A stretch of 64,000 bases of DNA from Opitutaceae bacterium (GTDB lineage Bacteria; Verrucomicrobiota; Verrucomicrobiia; Opitutales; Opitutaceae), in contig JAGYIG010000002.1 of NCBI GenBank assembly GCA_018402455.1, positions 1 to 64,000 on the forward strand. Direction: 5' to 3'. The notes below the pieces were generated by a model. That model saw only the letters and a list, made by a program, of their open reading frames with translations, did not search any database and had not been told where the DNA came from. This document shows positions 54,224 through 62,780 of the stretch, piece by piece. Position 1 is the stretch's first letter, and each line of letters starts with the position of its first letter. Position numbers and translations under genes: made by a program.

Positions 54224-55057
54224 TTATTCCTCAAACCGTGCGATGATTTGCGCGGGGGTCACGCCTTGGGCGCGAAGGGCGCGCAAACTGAGGGCGTCCG
54301 AACGCTTGGCGAGGCGCTCGCCCGCCTCGTCCGTTAAGAGGGGGGCGTGAAAGTAGTCCGGCCGGGGCAACCCCAGCGCTCGCAACAGCAGAATCTGGCG
54401 AAAGGTGGACTTGATCAGGTCGGCTCCCCGCACGACCTCGGCGATTGCCATGGTGCCATCATCCACCGCACAAGCGAGTTGGTAGCTGGGCACGTGGTCT
54501 TTCCGCCAAACCAAAAAATCACCAAAATCCCGGCCGGCGGTGGCCCACTGCGGACCGGCGGCGCCGTCGGGGAAACTCACCGTCGTGTCGTCCGGCACGC
54601 GGAAGCGCCAGTTGCGGTCAAGGTGGTCCTCGATGGGCGAGGGGATTTCGGCGGCGGCCGGACGCCATGCCACCGGGTAGAGAGGCTCGTCGTTGAATCC
54701 CCCTTCGTGCGGCGCGGAAGCGGCCTCGGCGAGCTCCTTGCGGGACCGGTCACACGGGTAGATCAAACCGGCCTCGTGCAGTTGCCGGAGCGCGTCCTCG
54801 TAAATCGGAAGGCGGGCCGACTGGGTGAGGATGGGCTCCCACCACGAGAGGCCCAGCCAGGTCAGATCCTCGACCAAAGCCGCAGTGAATTCGGGACGGC
54901 ATCGCGCCGCATCCAAATCGTCGTTGCGCAGCACGAGGTGGCCGTGGCGCTGTTGCGCCCGGCGTTGCGCGATCCAAAACGTCCGGGCATGACCGAGGTG
55001 CATCAATCCGGTGGGGGACGGGGCGAGTCGTCCCACGTAGGGGGAGGCTTTAGTCAC
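54224..55057 (-). CDS. gluQRS: Glutamyl-Q tRNA(Asp) synthetase
   Basis: The 277-residue truncated class I synthetase lacks an anticodon-binding domain, as GluQRS does. It glutamylates queuosine at position 34 of tRNA(Asp). Landmarks: RLAPSPTGLMHLGHART (HIGH region), YPCDRSRKEL, and a KMSKS-like ERLAKRSDALSL. The usual Cys4 zinc site is not evident; only one cysteine is seen in that region. Confidence 0.9.
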   Translation of the reverse strand: MTKASPYVGRLAPSPTGLMHLGHARTFWIAQRRAQQRHGHLVLRNDDLDAARCRPEFTAALVEDLTWLGLSWWEPILTQSARLPIYEDALRQLHEAGLIYPCDRSRKELAEAASAPHEGGFNDEPLYPVAWRPAAAEIPSPIEDHLDRNWRFRVPDDTTVSFPDGAAGPQWATAGRDFGDFLVWRKDHVPSYQLACAVDDGTMAIAEVVRGADLIKSTFRQILLLRALGLPRPDYFHAPLLTDEAGERLAKRSDALSLRALRAQGVTPAQIIARFEE

Positions 55058-55106
55058 GGGGCAAACCGAAGGTTGGATTTACAAATTGAGTCCCGGCGGG
55101 TTTTCG

Positions 55107-55132
55107 GTGTCTATCCGTGTCCATCTGTGGTT
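55107..55132. repeat. Solo repeat element upstream of the LOG-family gene
   Basis: ggtgtctatccgtgtccatctgtggtt is a short periodic sequence (gtgtc..tccgtgtcc..tctgtgg). It recalls the arms that bound the two inserted cassettes, though it differs in sequence. No inverted partner or cassette lies within about 1 kb. It may be a remnant or solo site. Confidence 0.4.
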
Positions 55133-55140
55133 AAGAAAAC

Positions 55141-55744
55141 AATGCCCAAACTGATTTGTGTCTATTGCTCTTCGAGTCGGGACTTGGACCCGAAGTATTA
55201 CGCGGTGGGCGAGGCGATCGGACGGGGACTGGCGCAACGCGGGTGGGGGTTGATCTATGGTGGTGGCAATGCCGGCACGATGGGCGCCGTGGCGAGGGCC
55301 ACTCAAGCGGCGGGGGGCAAGGTGGTGGGCGTCATCCCGACCTTCATGATGGCGCGGGAGCTGGCCTTCCACACCGCGGACGAACTGGTGACGGTGGACT
55401 CGATGCGGGAACGCAAACGGATCATGGCCGAACGGGCGGATGCTTTTATCACGTTGCCGGGAGGCATTGGCACGTTGGAGGAGGTGAGCGAAATCATGGT
55501 GGAGCGGGGCTTGGCCCTGCACGACAAGCCGTTGGTGCTGCTCAACCAAGAGGGGTATTACGATGGGCTGCTGGCTTACTTCCGTCGTATGATTGACGAT
55601 CGCTTCAAATCAGCGGGCTTCGATTCGTTGTTTGGCGTGGCGACGACCCCGGAGGAAGTCTGGCCGCTCTTGGATCACCCCGTCGCATTCAAGGCGGACC
55701 CCCTGTGGCGTCAGCCGGAGGCGACCCCGGAGCCCCTGGCATGA
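55141..55744 (+). CDS. LOG-family cytokinin riboside 5'-monophosphate phosphoribohydrolase-like protein
   Basis: The 200-residue Rossmann-like protein has the LOG motif LPGGIGTLEE and VYCSSSRDLDPKYY, GRGLAQRGWGLIYGGGNAGTMG and SMRERKRIM. Plant homologues release cytokinin bases; bacterial members are often nucleotide 5'-monophosphate nucleosidases. It overlaps the next gene by ATGA. I start at ATG 55141; the long upstream ORF is antisense to gluQRS. Confidence 0.92.
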
Positions 55745-56298
55745 GTTCGGATCCCCGCGCCGCGGTGCTGCAATTACTCCGCGCCCACCGTGCTCGCGCG
55801 GCGGACGACCATGAGGCTGCGATGACGCAGGCGACGATTGATTTCGTGGCCGCGAATCCGGACTGCGCCCAACGATCATTGCGGGTGGGGCATCTGACGG
55901 GATCGGCTTGGATCGTGGATCCGTCGCGGCGCCACACGCTCCTCACCCATCATCGCAAACTCAACAAGTGGCTGCAATTGGGCGGTCATGCCGATGGGGA
56001 CCTCGATCTCGCCGCAGTGGCGTGGCGGGAGGCCGTTGAAGAGAGCTGTTTGAGTCAGCTGAACCCGGTGGGTGCCGATTTATTCGATGTCGACCGCCAC
56101 TTGATTCCGGCCCGGCGGAACGAGCCCGAGCATTGGCACTACGATCTGCGTTTCATGATCGAAGCCGACCCGGCTGAGCCCTTTGTGGTGTCCGACGAAT
56201 CTCATGAACTCGCATGGATCGAAATCGCCCGGATGGCTGACTACAATCCGGAGGAATCGATGATGCGGATGGCGCGCAAAACGCTCGGTCTCGCGTAG
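55741..56298 (+). CDS. Nudix hydrolase
   Basis: The 185-residue protein has a Nudix box GGHADGDLDLAAVAWREAVEES. The Glu that normally follows the initial Gly by five residues is replaced by Asp, but REAVEES remains. It is coupled to the LOG gene by a 4-bp overlap, so both may act on nucleotides. Substrate unknown. Confidence 0.85.
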   Translation: MSSDPRAAVLQLLRAHRARAADDHEAAMTQATIDFVAANPDCAQRSLRVGHLTGSAWIVDPSRRHTLLTHHRKLNKWLQLGGHADGDLDLAAVAWREAVEESCLSQLNPVGADLFDVDRHLIPARRNEPEHWHYDLRFMIEADPAEPFVVSDESHELAWIEIARMADYNPEESMMRMARKTLGLA

Positions 56299-56302
56299 CG
56301 GG

Positions 56303-58807
56303 TTATTGCCACAACGGCACCAGGACCTCTTCCCGCACCCAGCCCGTTTGCCCATTCGGGAAGGAAATTTGCCGCCAGCCCAAAAAGGCCTTCTCCACGT
56401 GGCAAAGCGAACCTGCCGCCAGCGGCGTCGTTTGTTGTTCGCTGTTCAGATCGGTCGGAATGGAGCGCAATTCGCCCGCTTGCCAGGTGAGCGCGGCGCG
56501 GTGGTCGGCGGTGGTGCCCCAGATTTGAATACTGAACAGGGCGGCGGCCATCACCGCCACCGAGGTCAAACCGAGGCACCAGCTCAGAAAACGCCAGCCG
56601 GGCACGCGACATCCATAGGCGTTCAAAAGCAGCAGGATCATGCCCAGCACGCCGAGAGCCACGCCCCCCAATAACAGGAGGCGCCACTCACCGGGAGAGG
56701 CGAGCTGGGCGACGCGATGCGACCAGCGGGGAGTAATAAATTCTCCAATCACCGGTGGGGTGTAGCCACTGCGATCGAGGGTGTAGGCGAGGTGCCAGCG
56801 GGTGGAGGGGTTCCGCGGATGTTGCACGAAAGCCACGGTCGCGTGCGCTCCGGCTTCTTCCCACCGATTCTGTTGGGCCAGGGCGAGAGCCAGATTGTGA
56901 TGGGCGATCCAGTCCGTGGGTTCAGCCGCGAGGGCTGTGCGCCACTCCGCCTCGGCCCCGGCAAAATCGCCCCGCTCATAAGCTTGGATTCCTTGCGCCG
57001 GGAGGTCCGTGGACAGCAAAGCAATCGCCGCCGCCAGCACCGGGAACAGGTGTCGCGGACTCAGCATATGGTGCCAGGGGAAACGCGGCGCGCGCTTGTT
57101 TGCCAACGCCTGTTGGGCCCGGGCAGGCCAATCCTCCGGCAGCCTGGCGGCTTCCGCATACATTGCCCGTTCGGCTTCCCGCCAAAGCCGCACCCACTGC
57201 TCATCGCCGCCAAATAGGTGGTTCAACGGGGTGGCGGCCGAGCGCTGCCACAAGGCCGCGCTGTCCTGTTGCCATGACAGCAACTGCGCGTGCTGGGCGG
57301 TGCCATGGAGGCCTTTGATGGCGGTGAGCGTTTTGTGCAGCCGACGGCGGGCCAGTCGCGCAGGGCGCCCGGCATCATGGCGCCGGGCGTGCTGACTGCT
57401 CAGCCCGAGCCAAAACGCCGGAAAAAGTGCGATCAACGCCACCACCACGGTCAGGGTGCGGGCGGTTGAGAGGGGGCGGGGACTCGCGGCCGCACCCGGG
57501 ATGGCCGCCAACGGAATGGCGGAGGGGGACTCGGGGGCGGGCCGCGCGGTGACGGTGAGCGGGCCTCCGCCCTCGTCCCGCGGTGAGGTGGTGCCCGACG
57601 AAGCAGAGGTGACGGGTGGGGGGGGAGCGGTGCGGGAGGCCGTTACCGTGAGCGTGGTGGCAGGAGTGCTGACTGATTGATAGCTCCCGGTGAGAGGATC
57701 GAAATAGGTCCACGTCACAGGGCCCAACTCGAAATCCCCCGCTTGCGTGGGAATCAGCACGACATCTTCCGTAATGGACCCTTCGAACAAACGCCCCTCG
57801 GGAATTTCGCGCTTCGCGTCGGGCTGCACCACCCGAAAAGTGTTGGAGGCCTGACGGGCGGGCAACCCCGGGATGTCGGGCCAGTTGCCGGTGCCGGTGA
57901 GCTCCAGCGTCCATGTGACGGGTTCACCCACCTCGGCCGTCTCCGGCACCACCCGGGACGTGAGTTGGAATTCGCCCACGGCGCCGGCAAAGGTGGCGGG
58001 TGCGGGGGTGGGCAGGGGGCGCACCGTCAACTGCGGCGAATCACTGGTGATGGCATACTGTTCGGCCCGCAGCGTCTGGAGAAAGCCGGCGGTCGGGACG
58101 CCAATGTTGACCAGTTGCTGCACCGACGGGATGACGTAGGTGCCGGGACGGCTGATGTAACCGCGAGTTGAATACGTGAGCACGTTGCGGGCATCACCAC
58201 CGATCCCGGTGGATTCGCGGGTGGGCTCGTTCCACGCTTCCACCACCAGCGGGGAGGGCGCCCACTCCGGCTCCCCGCCCAACTGCGCGCGGAAGCGGGC
58301 CGAGACTTCCAGGCGATAGTCAACGGGGATGACTTGTCCGGCCCACAGGCTGTCGGCAGCCAGATCGAGGCGGGATTGCGCCACTTGCGCCACGGGGATG
58401 TTGGTGTCTCCCACGGTGGCCTCCCGGACCTCAAACCGGGCGGTGGGGACGGTAAAATCGCCGCTGTCGGTCGCGACGGTGAAGGCCGGGATCACCACTT
58501 CATCTCCCTCCTGGGGCCGGACGGCGTAGGATAAGAACAGCAGGCGGCGGCTCGAGATCTTGCCGTTGATGATGCTGCTGGAAGTTTGGTTCGATTGCTG
58601 CGGCGGGCCGAGCACCAGATTGGATACCGGGGGCAGCTCGACGTCACCGCGGGGCAGGCAGTTCTCAAAGATCAGCACCAGGTCAGTGGACTGACCGCGT
58701 TCGAGAATACCGCCCGCCGGTTGCCACCGCACGGACTGCGCCGTTGTGCAGACCACGGTGAGGAAAAAGAGCAAGAGGAGGGAAAGTGGGCGGGGCATGG
58801 TCATCAC
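56303..58807 (-). CDS. batD: BatD-family protein with C-terminal TPR and SH3-like domains
   Basis: The 834-residue protein has a signal peptide and a BatD N-terminal region of beta-sandwich domains (about residues 25-390). A Pro/Thr-rich linker and a membrane helix (TVVVALIALFPAFWLGLS) follow. After it come a TPR segment (QGIQAYERGDFAGAEAEWRTALAA, BatE-like), two more membrane helices (LLLLGGVALGVLGMILLLL and FLSWCLGLTSVAVMAAALFSI) and a bacterial SH3-like end (KAFLGWRQISFPNGQTGWVREEVLV). The architecture merges what are separate batD and batE genes in Bacteroides. It ends the operon and overlaps the previous gene by 4 bp. Confidence 0.85.
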   Translation of the reverse strand: MMTMPRPLSLLLLFFLTVVCTTAQSVRWQPAGGILERGQSTDLVLIFENCLPRGDVELPPVSNLVLGPPQQSNQTSSSIINGKISSRRLLFLSYAVRPQEGDEVVIPAFTVATDSGDFTVPTARFEVREATVGDTNIPVAQVAQSRLDLAADSLWAGQVIPVDYRLEVSARFRAQLGGEPEWAPSPLVVEAWNEPTRESTGIGGDARNVLTYSTRGYISRPGTYVIPSVQQLVNIGVPTAGFLQTLRAEQYAITSDSPQLTVRPLPTPAPATFAGAVGEFQLTSRVVPETAEVGEPVTWTLELTGTGNWPDIPGLPARQASNTFRVVQPDAKREIPEGRLFEGSITEDVVLIPTQAGDFELGPVTWTYFDPLTGSYQSVSTPATTLTVTASRTAPPPPVTSASSGTTSPRDEGGGPLTVTARPAPESPSAIPLAAIPGAAASPRPLSTARTLTVVVALIALFPAFWLGLSSQHARRHDAGRPARLARRRLHKTLTAIKGLHGTAQHAQLLSWQQDSAALWQRSAATPLNHLFGGDEQWVRLWREAERAMYAEAARLPEDWPARAQQALANKRAPRFPWHHMLSPRHLFPVLAAAIALLSTDLPAQGIQAYERGDFAGAEAEWRTALAAEPTDWIAHHNLALALAQQNRWEEAGAHATVAFVQHPRNPSTRWHLAYTLDRSGYTPPVIGEFITPRWSHRVAQLASPGEWRLLLLGGVALGVLGMILLLLNAYGCRVPGWRFLSWCLGLTSVAVMAAALFSIQIWGTTADHRAALTWQAGELRSIPTDLNSEQQTTPLAAGSLCHVEKAFLGWRQISFPNGQTGWVREEVLVPLWQ

Positions 58808-59862
58808 CAGTCGCGGCCCGACTTGGGCGGTTGGGCGTTGGGGTCCTGCATGAGTTGATAGAGTTGGGCGGGAGAATCCTGGTCTTTTAGCTGATCCAGT
58901 TTCTGCAGCGGAATCACCAATTCCGGGTTATCCCGGGCTTCCTGGTCTTGGACCTGTTGGCCGCCGATGGATTGGTTGCCGGCCGCCGGCTCGTTCGGGG
59001 ACTCCGCCGGTTCGGGCTGGGGGGACTCACCGGATTCGGGCTCGGATGGGTCCATGTCGTCGAAGGCGTTTTGCGCATTTTCGCGGGCTTGTTCACTGGG
59101 CTGTTCCTGGGGTTGAGGCTCGGAGCCCTCGCCCTCGGAGTCCTGCTCGTCGGAAGATTCGCCCTCCGAGTCCTGGGCGCCGTCTTCCTCCGAGGGTTTA
59201 CCGTCTTCGCCTTGCTGGCCGTCCTCGCCCGGCTGACCGTCTTGGTTCTGGTCTTCGGACTCTCCCTTCTCGCCTGATTGGTCTTGATCGCTTTCGCCCT
59301 CGCCGGATTCACCGTCGGAGGGGCTGTCGGACGAGTCCGGCTGGGATTCGTCGGATGAGTCGCCGTCTTCGGATTGGTCCTCTTGGTCGTCTTGCGGCGG
59401 CGGCTGGGACTGCTCGAGCAGTTTCTCCAATGCCTCGCGCAGGCTGGGCCAATCGGCAGCCCACTCATCCATCACTTCACCCACATCCACTCCGGCCAAC
59501 GCATCGAGCACCACGGAGGGCTGTGGTTGCTGTCCGGTTTGGAGCATTTGGTTGCCCCAAGTGAGGGTCTCCTCCGCCAAGTCGGCGAACTCGGTCGCGG
59601 CGACTTCCTGCTGGGCCGCCAGTCGAGCGATCAGGTCGTTGAGGGGCGCTTCATAGCTCGCCATGATCTCGGCCGGGTCCGGCGGCGCCACCTGCTCGAC
59701 TGCCGCCACTTCAGGTGGGGACAAAGCGAGACCCGCCAGACCCAGAGCCACCGACGCGACCGTCGACTTTGCCGGTCTCACGGTGACGGCCCGCTGCCGC
59801 GGTCGGACAGGAAACTCGCGCCAGACGCTCCACAGCAAAAAAACCAGGGCGGGGCCCAGCAC
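58804..59862 (-). CDS. Acidic low-complexity BatC-like protein; N terminus probably belongs to BatB
   Basis: The ORF begins MLGPALVFLLWSVWREFPVRPR, the usual last membrane helix of BatB/VWA proteins, then a hydrophobic segment (VASVALGLAGLALSPP). From about residue 150 it is a Ser/Asp/Glu/Gln-rich low-complexity stretch of about 150 residues. The end is compact (NPELVIPLQKLDQLKD). It overlaps the preceding BatB ORF by about 85 bases in another frame. I infer a frameshift at about 59870 that splits one longer VWA-TM-BatC-type product. Confidence 0.6.
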   Translation of the reverse strand: MLGPALVFLLWSVWREFPVRPRQRAVTVRPAKSTVASVALGLAGLALSPPEVAAVEQVAPPDPAEIMASYEAPLNDLIARLAAQQEVAATEFADLAEETLTWGNQMLQTGQQPQPSVVLDALAGVDVGEVMDEWAADWPSLREALEKLLEQSQPPPQDDQEDQSEDGDSSDESQPDSSDSPSDGESGEGESDQDQSGEKGESEDQNQDGQPGEDGQQGEDGKPSEEDGAQDSEGESSDEQDSEGEGSEPQPQEQPSEQARENAQNAFDDMDPSEPESGESPQPEPAESPNEPAAGNQSIGGQQVQDQEARDNPELVIPLQKLDQLKDQDSPAQLYQLMQDPNAQPPKSGRDW

Positions 59863-60809
59863 CCACCTGTGGGGAGGGGAATGGGTGAGGATTCGAGGGC
59901 CCGCCGATTCTCGGAAAATTCACCGGCCCGACCCGCCTCCACGGTCTGGCTGAGCATCTCGGCCAGATCCACCCAGTTACTGGCATCACGATACACTCCC
60001 GAGGTTTGGCGGGCGAGCTCCTCCAAGGTGGTGGCATTCAACCGCGAAAGGACCACGGCGCCCCGCTCGTCCTTAATGAATCCTCCGGCGTCGTCGGGCA
60101 GCATGGCCCCGTCGGCGGTGCCGATGCCCAGACTGATCACGCGGATGCCCCGATCCTTCAGTTTGGACACGCGGGATTGCCATGATTCGGTTTGTGACTC
60201 GCCGTCGCTCAAAATGATTAAAAAGCGATCCGCTTGGGAATCGCCGGTGAAGGCATCCAAAGCCGTGTCAATCAAAGCGGCATACTCCGTTCCGCCCTCC
60301 GGGAGAAAAGTCGGATCCAAGGACGGCAGAAATTCCCGCAAAATCTCATAGTCCGCACTCAGGGGACTTTGCAGAAAGGCGGTCCCCGCAAAAACCGCCA
60401 AGCCGACGCGTTCCCCTTCCAGCCGTTCCAGCAGGCTGGTAATCAACAGTTTGGCCCGATCCAGTCGGGAGGGGGTGACGTCGGGAGCAAGCATGGACTT
60501 GGAGAGGTCCACTCCGATCAGGATCTCGCGCGCCTGCTCGAATACCGGTTCTTCAACCTCCCCCCACTGGGGTCGCGCGAACGCGAGAATGGTCAGCACG
60601 AGGCCGCACCACAACCGCCACCGCACCCGAGGCATGGCCGCAGATAGGGACCCCGTAGTGGAAAGCGTCAGCCCCCCGGGGGACGCCTCCGCCCGCATCA
60701 TCTTCGGATGTCGCACTTGACCGGCACGCACCCGCCGCGTCAGCTCGGAAATCAACAATCCGAGCGGCACGAGCAGAAGCCAGCAGACGTGGGGCCAATG
60801 GAAACTCAT
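59778..60809 (-). CDS. batB: BatB-like VWA-domain membrane protein, C terminus shifted out of frame
   Basis: The 343-residue ORF has membrane helices at the start (WLLLVPLGLLISEL, LWCGLVLTILAFA). A von Willebrand A domain follows, with a MIDAS-like DLSKSM (the expected DxSxS becomes DLSKS) and later LSDGESQTESW. Past WVDLAEMLSQTVEAGRAGEFSENRRA the sequence turns unnatural (LESSPIPLPTGGCW), while the true BatB end (RWVLGPALVFLLWSVWREFP) is in the next frame. It overlaps batA by one base. Confidence 0.85.
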   Translation of the reverse strand: MSFHWPHVCWLLLVPLGLLISELTRRVRAGQVRHPKMMRAEASPGGLTLSTTGSLSAAMPRVRWRLWCGLVLTILAFARPQWGEVEEPVFEQAREILIGVDLSKSMLAPDVTPSRLDRAKLLITSLLERLEGERVGLAVFAGTAFLQSPLSADYEILREFLPSLDPTFLPEGGTEYAALIDTALDAFTGDSQADRFLIILSDGESQTESWQSRVSKLKDRGIRVISLGIGTADGAMLPDDAGGFIKDERGAVVLSRLNATTLEELARQTSGVYRDASNWVDLAEMLSQTVEAGRAGEFSENRRALESSPIPLPTGGCWAPPWFFCCGASGASFLSDRGSGPSP

Positions 60810-61852
60810 CAGGTGGCGGAAAGGATTTGATGGGTGGACCGTTTCCCCCCGCGGGAGCGGCTGGCGAGCCCGGCGGAAAGCAACAAGAGCACCGCGCCCG
60901 GACCCGCGAAATAGTGGAACAACTCATCGCTGATCAAGTAGGACTGAGCGCGAAATTCGATCTTCTGGGCCGCGTCGATGGCCGCAAAGGCGGACGCAAT
61001 GGTGTTGCCGTCATCAGCCCGAAAATACTCGCCGCCGGTCGCTTGGGCGATTGCCTGCAGGGTGCCTTCGTCGAGCTCTGAAACCGTGCGGGTGTAGCGG
61101 ATGACTTCGCCGGTCTCTTGATTGATGATGGGAAAAGGCACGTAGCCGGACCGGCCGGCCCCGATCGTGTAAACGGGAATCCCCCGGGACTGCGCGATTT
61201 TGGCGGCATCCATCGGCGGGAGGGCTCCGACGTTGTTGGCCCCATCGGTGAGCAGAATGACAAAGGCTCCCTGCCGTTGGTTGTTGGTTTCACGATCGGC
61301 CTGCTCCAGTCGCGATAGGGCCACGCCCAAGCCATCGCCGATGGCCGTGCCATCCTCAATAAGGCCGATTTTGAGGCGAGCGATCTGGCGCTCCAACCAA
61401 CCATGATCAAACGTCAAGGGCGCAAGAGTGTAGGCCCGCCCCGAGAACACCACGATCCCGATCCGATCACCCGTGCGCTCGTCGATAAATGCCTGAATCA
61501 CCGGCTGAATCGCCTGCAACCGGTTGATCCGTTGGCCCCGCCGCTCGTAGTCCTCCGCCAACATCGAACCGGAAAGATCGATGGCCAGAATCAGATCGTA
61601 GCCTTCCTGACGCACCTCGCGCCGGTCCTCGAGCTGCTGCGGTCGCGCCATCCCCACGATTAACAACGCCACGCCGAGCATGGCGAGGGCCACCGGGAGG
61701 CGTGACCGGTTGACGGGCGAGGGGCGATGCCACGCGGCCGCAAACGGCACGACCCGCACCGGCAACTTGCGACGGGCGCGGAGCCAGACCGCCACCGGCA
61801 ACGCGAGTAGGCCCAGCAACCACAGCGGATCTTGAAAGGCGTAGTTGATCAT
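60809..61852 (-). CDS. batA: BatA-like VWA-domain membrane protein
   Basis: The 347-residue protein has two N-terminal membrane helices (WLLGLLALPVAVWL, LPVALAMLGVALLIVG). A VWA domain follows, with an intact MIDAS (AIDLSGSMLAEDY, TAIGDGLGVAL, LTDGANNVG), and a C-terminal membrane helix (GPGAVLLLLSAGLA). Bat proteins are linked to aerotolerance in Bacteroides, probably by assembling a periplasmic complex with MoxR. It follows the DUF58 gene by 3 bp. Confidence 0.92.
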   Translation of the reverse strand: MINYAFQDPLWLLGLLALPVAVWLRARRKLPVRVVPFAAAWHRPSPVNRSRLPVALAMLGVALLIVGMARPQQLEDRREVRQEGYDLILAIDLSGSMLAEDYERRGQRINRLQAIQPVIQAFIDERTGDRIGIVVFSGRAYTLAPLTFDHGWLERQIARLKIGLIEDGTAIGDGLGVALSRLEQADRETNNQRQGAFVILLTDGANNVGALPPMDAAKIAQSRGIPVYTIGAGRSGYVPFPIINQETGEVIRYTRTVSELDEGTLQAIAQATGGEYFRADDGNTIASAFAAIDAAQKIEFRAQSYLISDELFHYFAGPGAVLLLLSAGLASRSRGGKRSTHQILSAT

Positions 61853-61855
61853 CGG

Positions 61856-62752
61856 TCAGCGGGCGGCAAGGCGGGCGTGGAAGAAACGGACCAACGCATC
61901 GAGGCGATTGTCCTCGGTGGTCAAAGCCAGCCGGCTGAGGGGGTCCGGAAACAGCCGACTCCAGGTGGCGTCCCGCTGGGCCTGCCAACGGGCATGGGCG
62001 TCGCGTTCGGCCTTGCTGCCATCGAGGGTAATGAGCTGCCCGGTGGTCGGATCAAAGGCGGTAAAGCGTTCGCCCCGGGGCAGCTCGCGCTCCCACGGAT
62101 CATCGATCCGAAAACCCATGGTTTGATACCGCCGCGCCAGCACGGACCAGCCGTCCGGTTGCGGGCGGGGCGGGTGGTCGCCGAGCCAAATCAGGATCGA
62201 ATGCTTTGGCGCCGCTTTGGCCAGGAGACGCCAGGGAATCTCGACCTCATTCGGCCCGGTCAGGTCGGGCGGTGCGCTGCCCACGAGGTTGGCGGCGGTG
62301 TGCATGATCGCCCCCCGGCCGCGCATCGGCTCGTGGAAATGATAACCAGTAGGTGTTGCTTGGATACATCCGACGCGGTCACGGTTGATGGCCCCGAGCA
62401 TCATGACCAGTCCGGCCAGTTCGAGGAGAGCTTCCCGCTTGGATTGCGCCCCGGAGCCGAATTGCAGGCTGGGCGAATCCTCGAACATCACCAGAAAAGT
62501 GATCTCCCGCTCCTCGACGAATTTCTTGCGGTAAGGCTCGCCGAGCCGGGCGGTCACGTTCCAGTCGATGTCCCGCACGTCGTCCCCGAATTCGTACCGG
62601 ACCACTTGGTCAAACTCCATGCCCCGTCCCCGAAAGGCGGAGCGGTATTCCCCACTCAACACGGTTTCGACCGCATGACGCACGCGCCACTCCAGCCGTC
62701 GCAGGAGCGCGAGGGCAGAGGTCGAAACGAGCTCGGAGGGATCCGTCGCCAT
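61856..62752 (-). CDS. DUF58 domain protein of the MoxR/Bat operon
   Basis: The 298-residue protein has the DUF58 signature: SAFRGRGMEFDQVVRYEFGDDVRDIDWNVTARLGEPYRKKFVEERE. The VWA-like fold and its link to MoxR ATPases are well known; the biochemical role is not. It is the second gene of the operon. No membrane helix is visible, unlike many DUF58 proteins, so it is probably cytosolic. Confidence 0.92.
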   Translation of the reverse strand: MATDPSELVSTSALALLRRLEWRVRHAVETVLSGEYRSAFRGRGMEFDQVVRYEFGDDVRDIDWNVTARLGEPYRKKFVEEREITFLVMFEDSPSLQFGSGAQSKREALLELAGLVMMLGAINRDRVGCIQATPTGYHFHEPMRGRGAIMHTAANLVGSAPPDLTGPNEVEIPWRLLAKAAPKHSILIWLGDHPPRPQPDGWSVLARRYQTMGFRIDDPWERELPRGERFTAFDPTTGQLITLDGSKAERDAHARWQAQRDATWSRLFPDPLSRLALTTEDNRLDALVRFFHARLAAR

Positions 62753-62780
62753 GGGTCAGCAGCTGATGGTCCGAGTGGAC

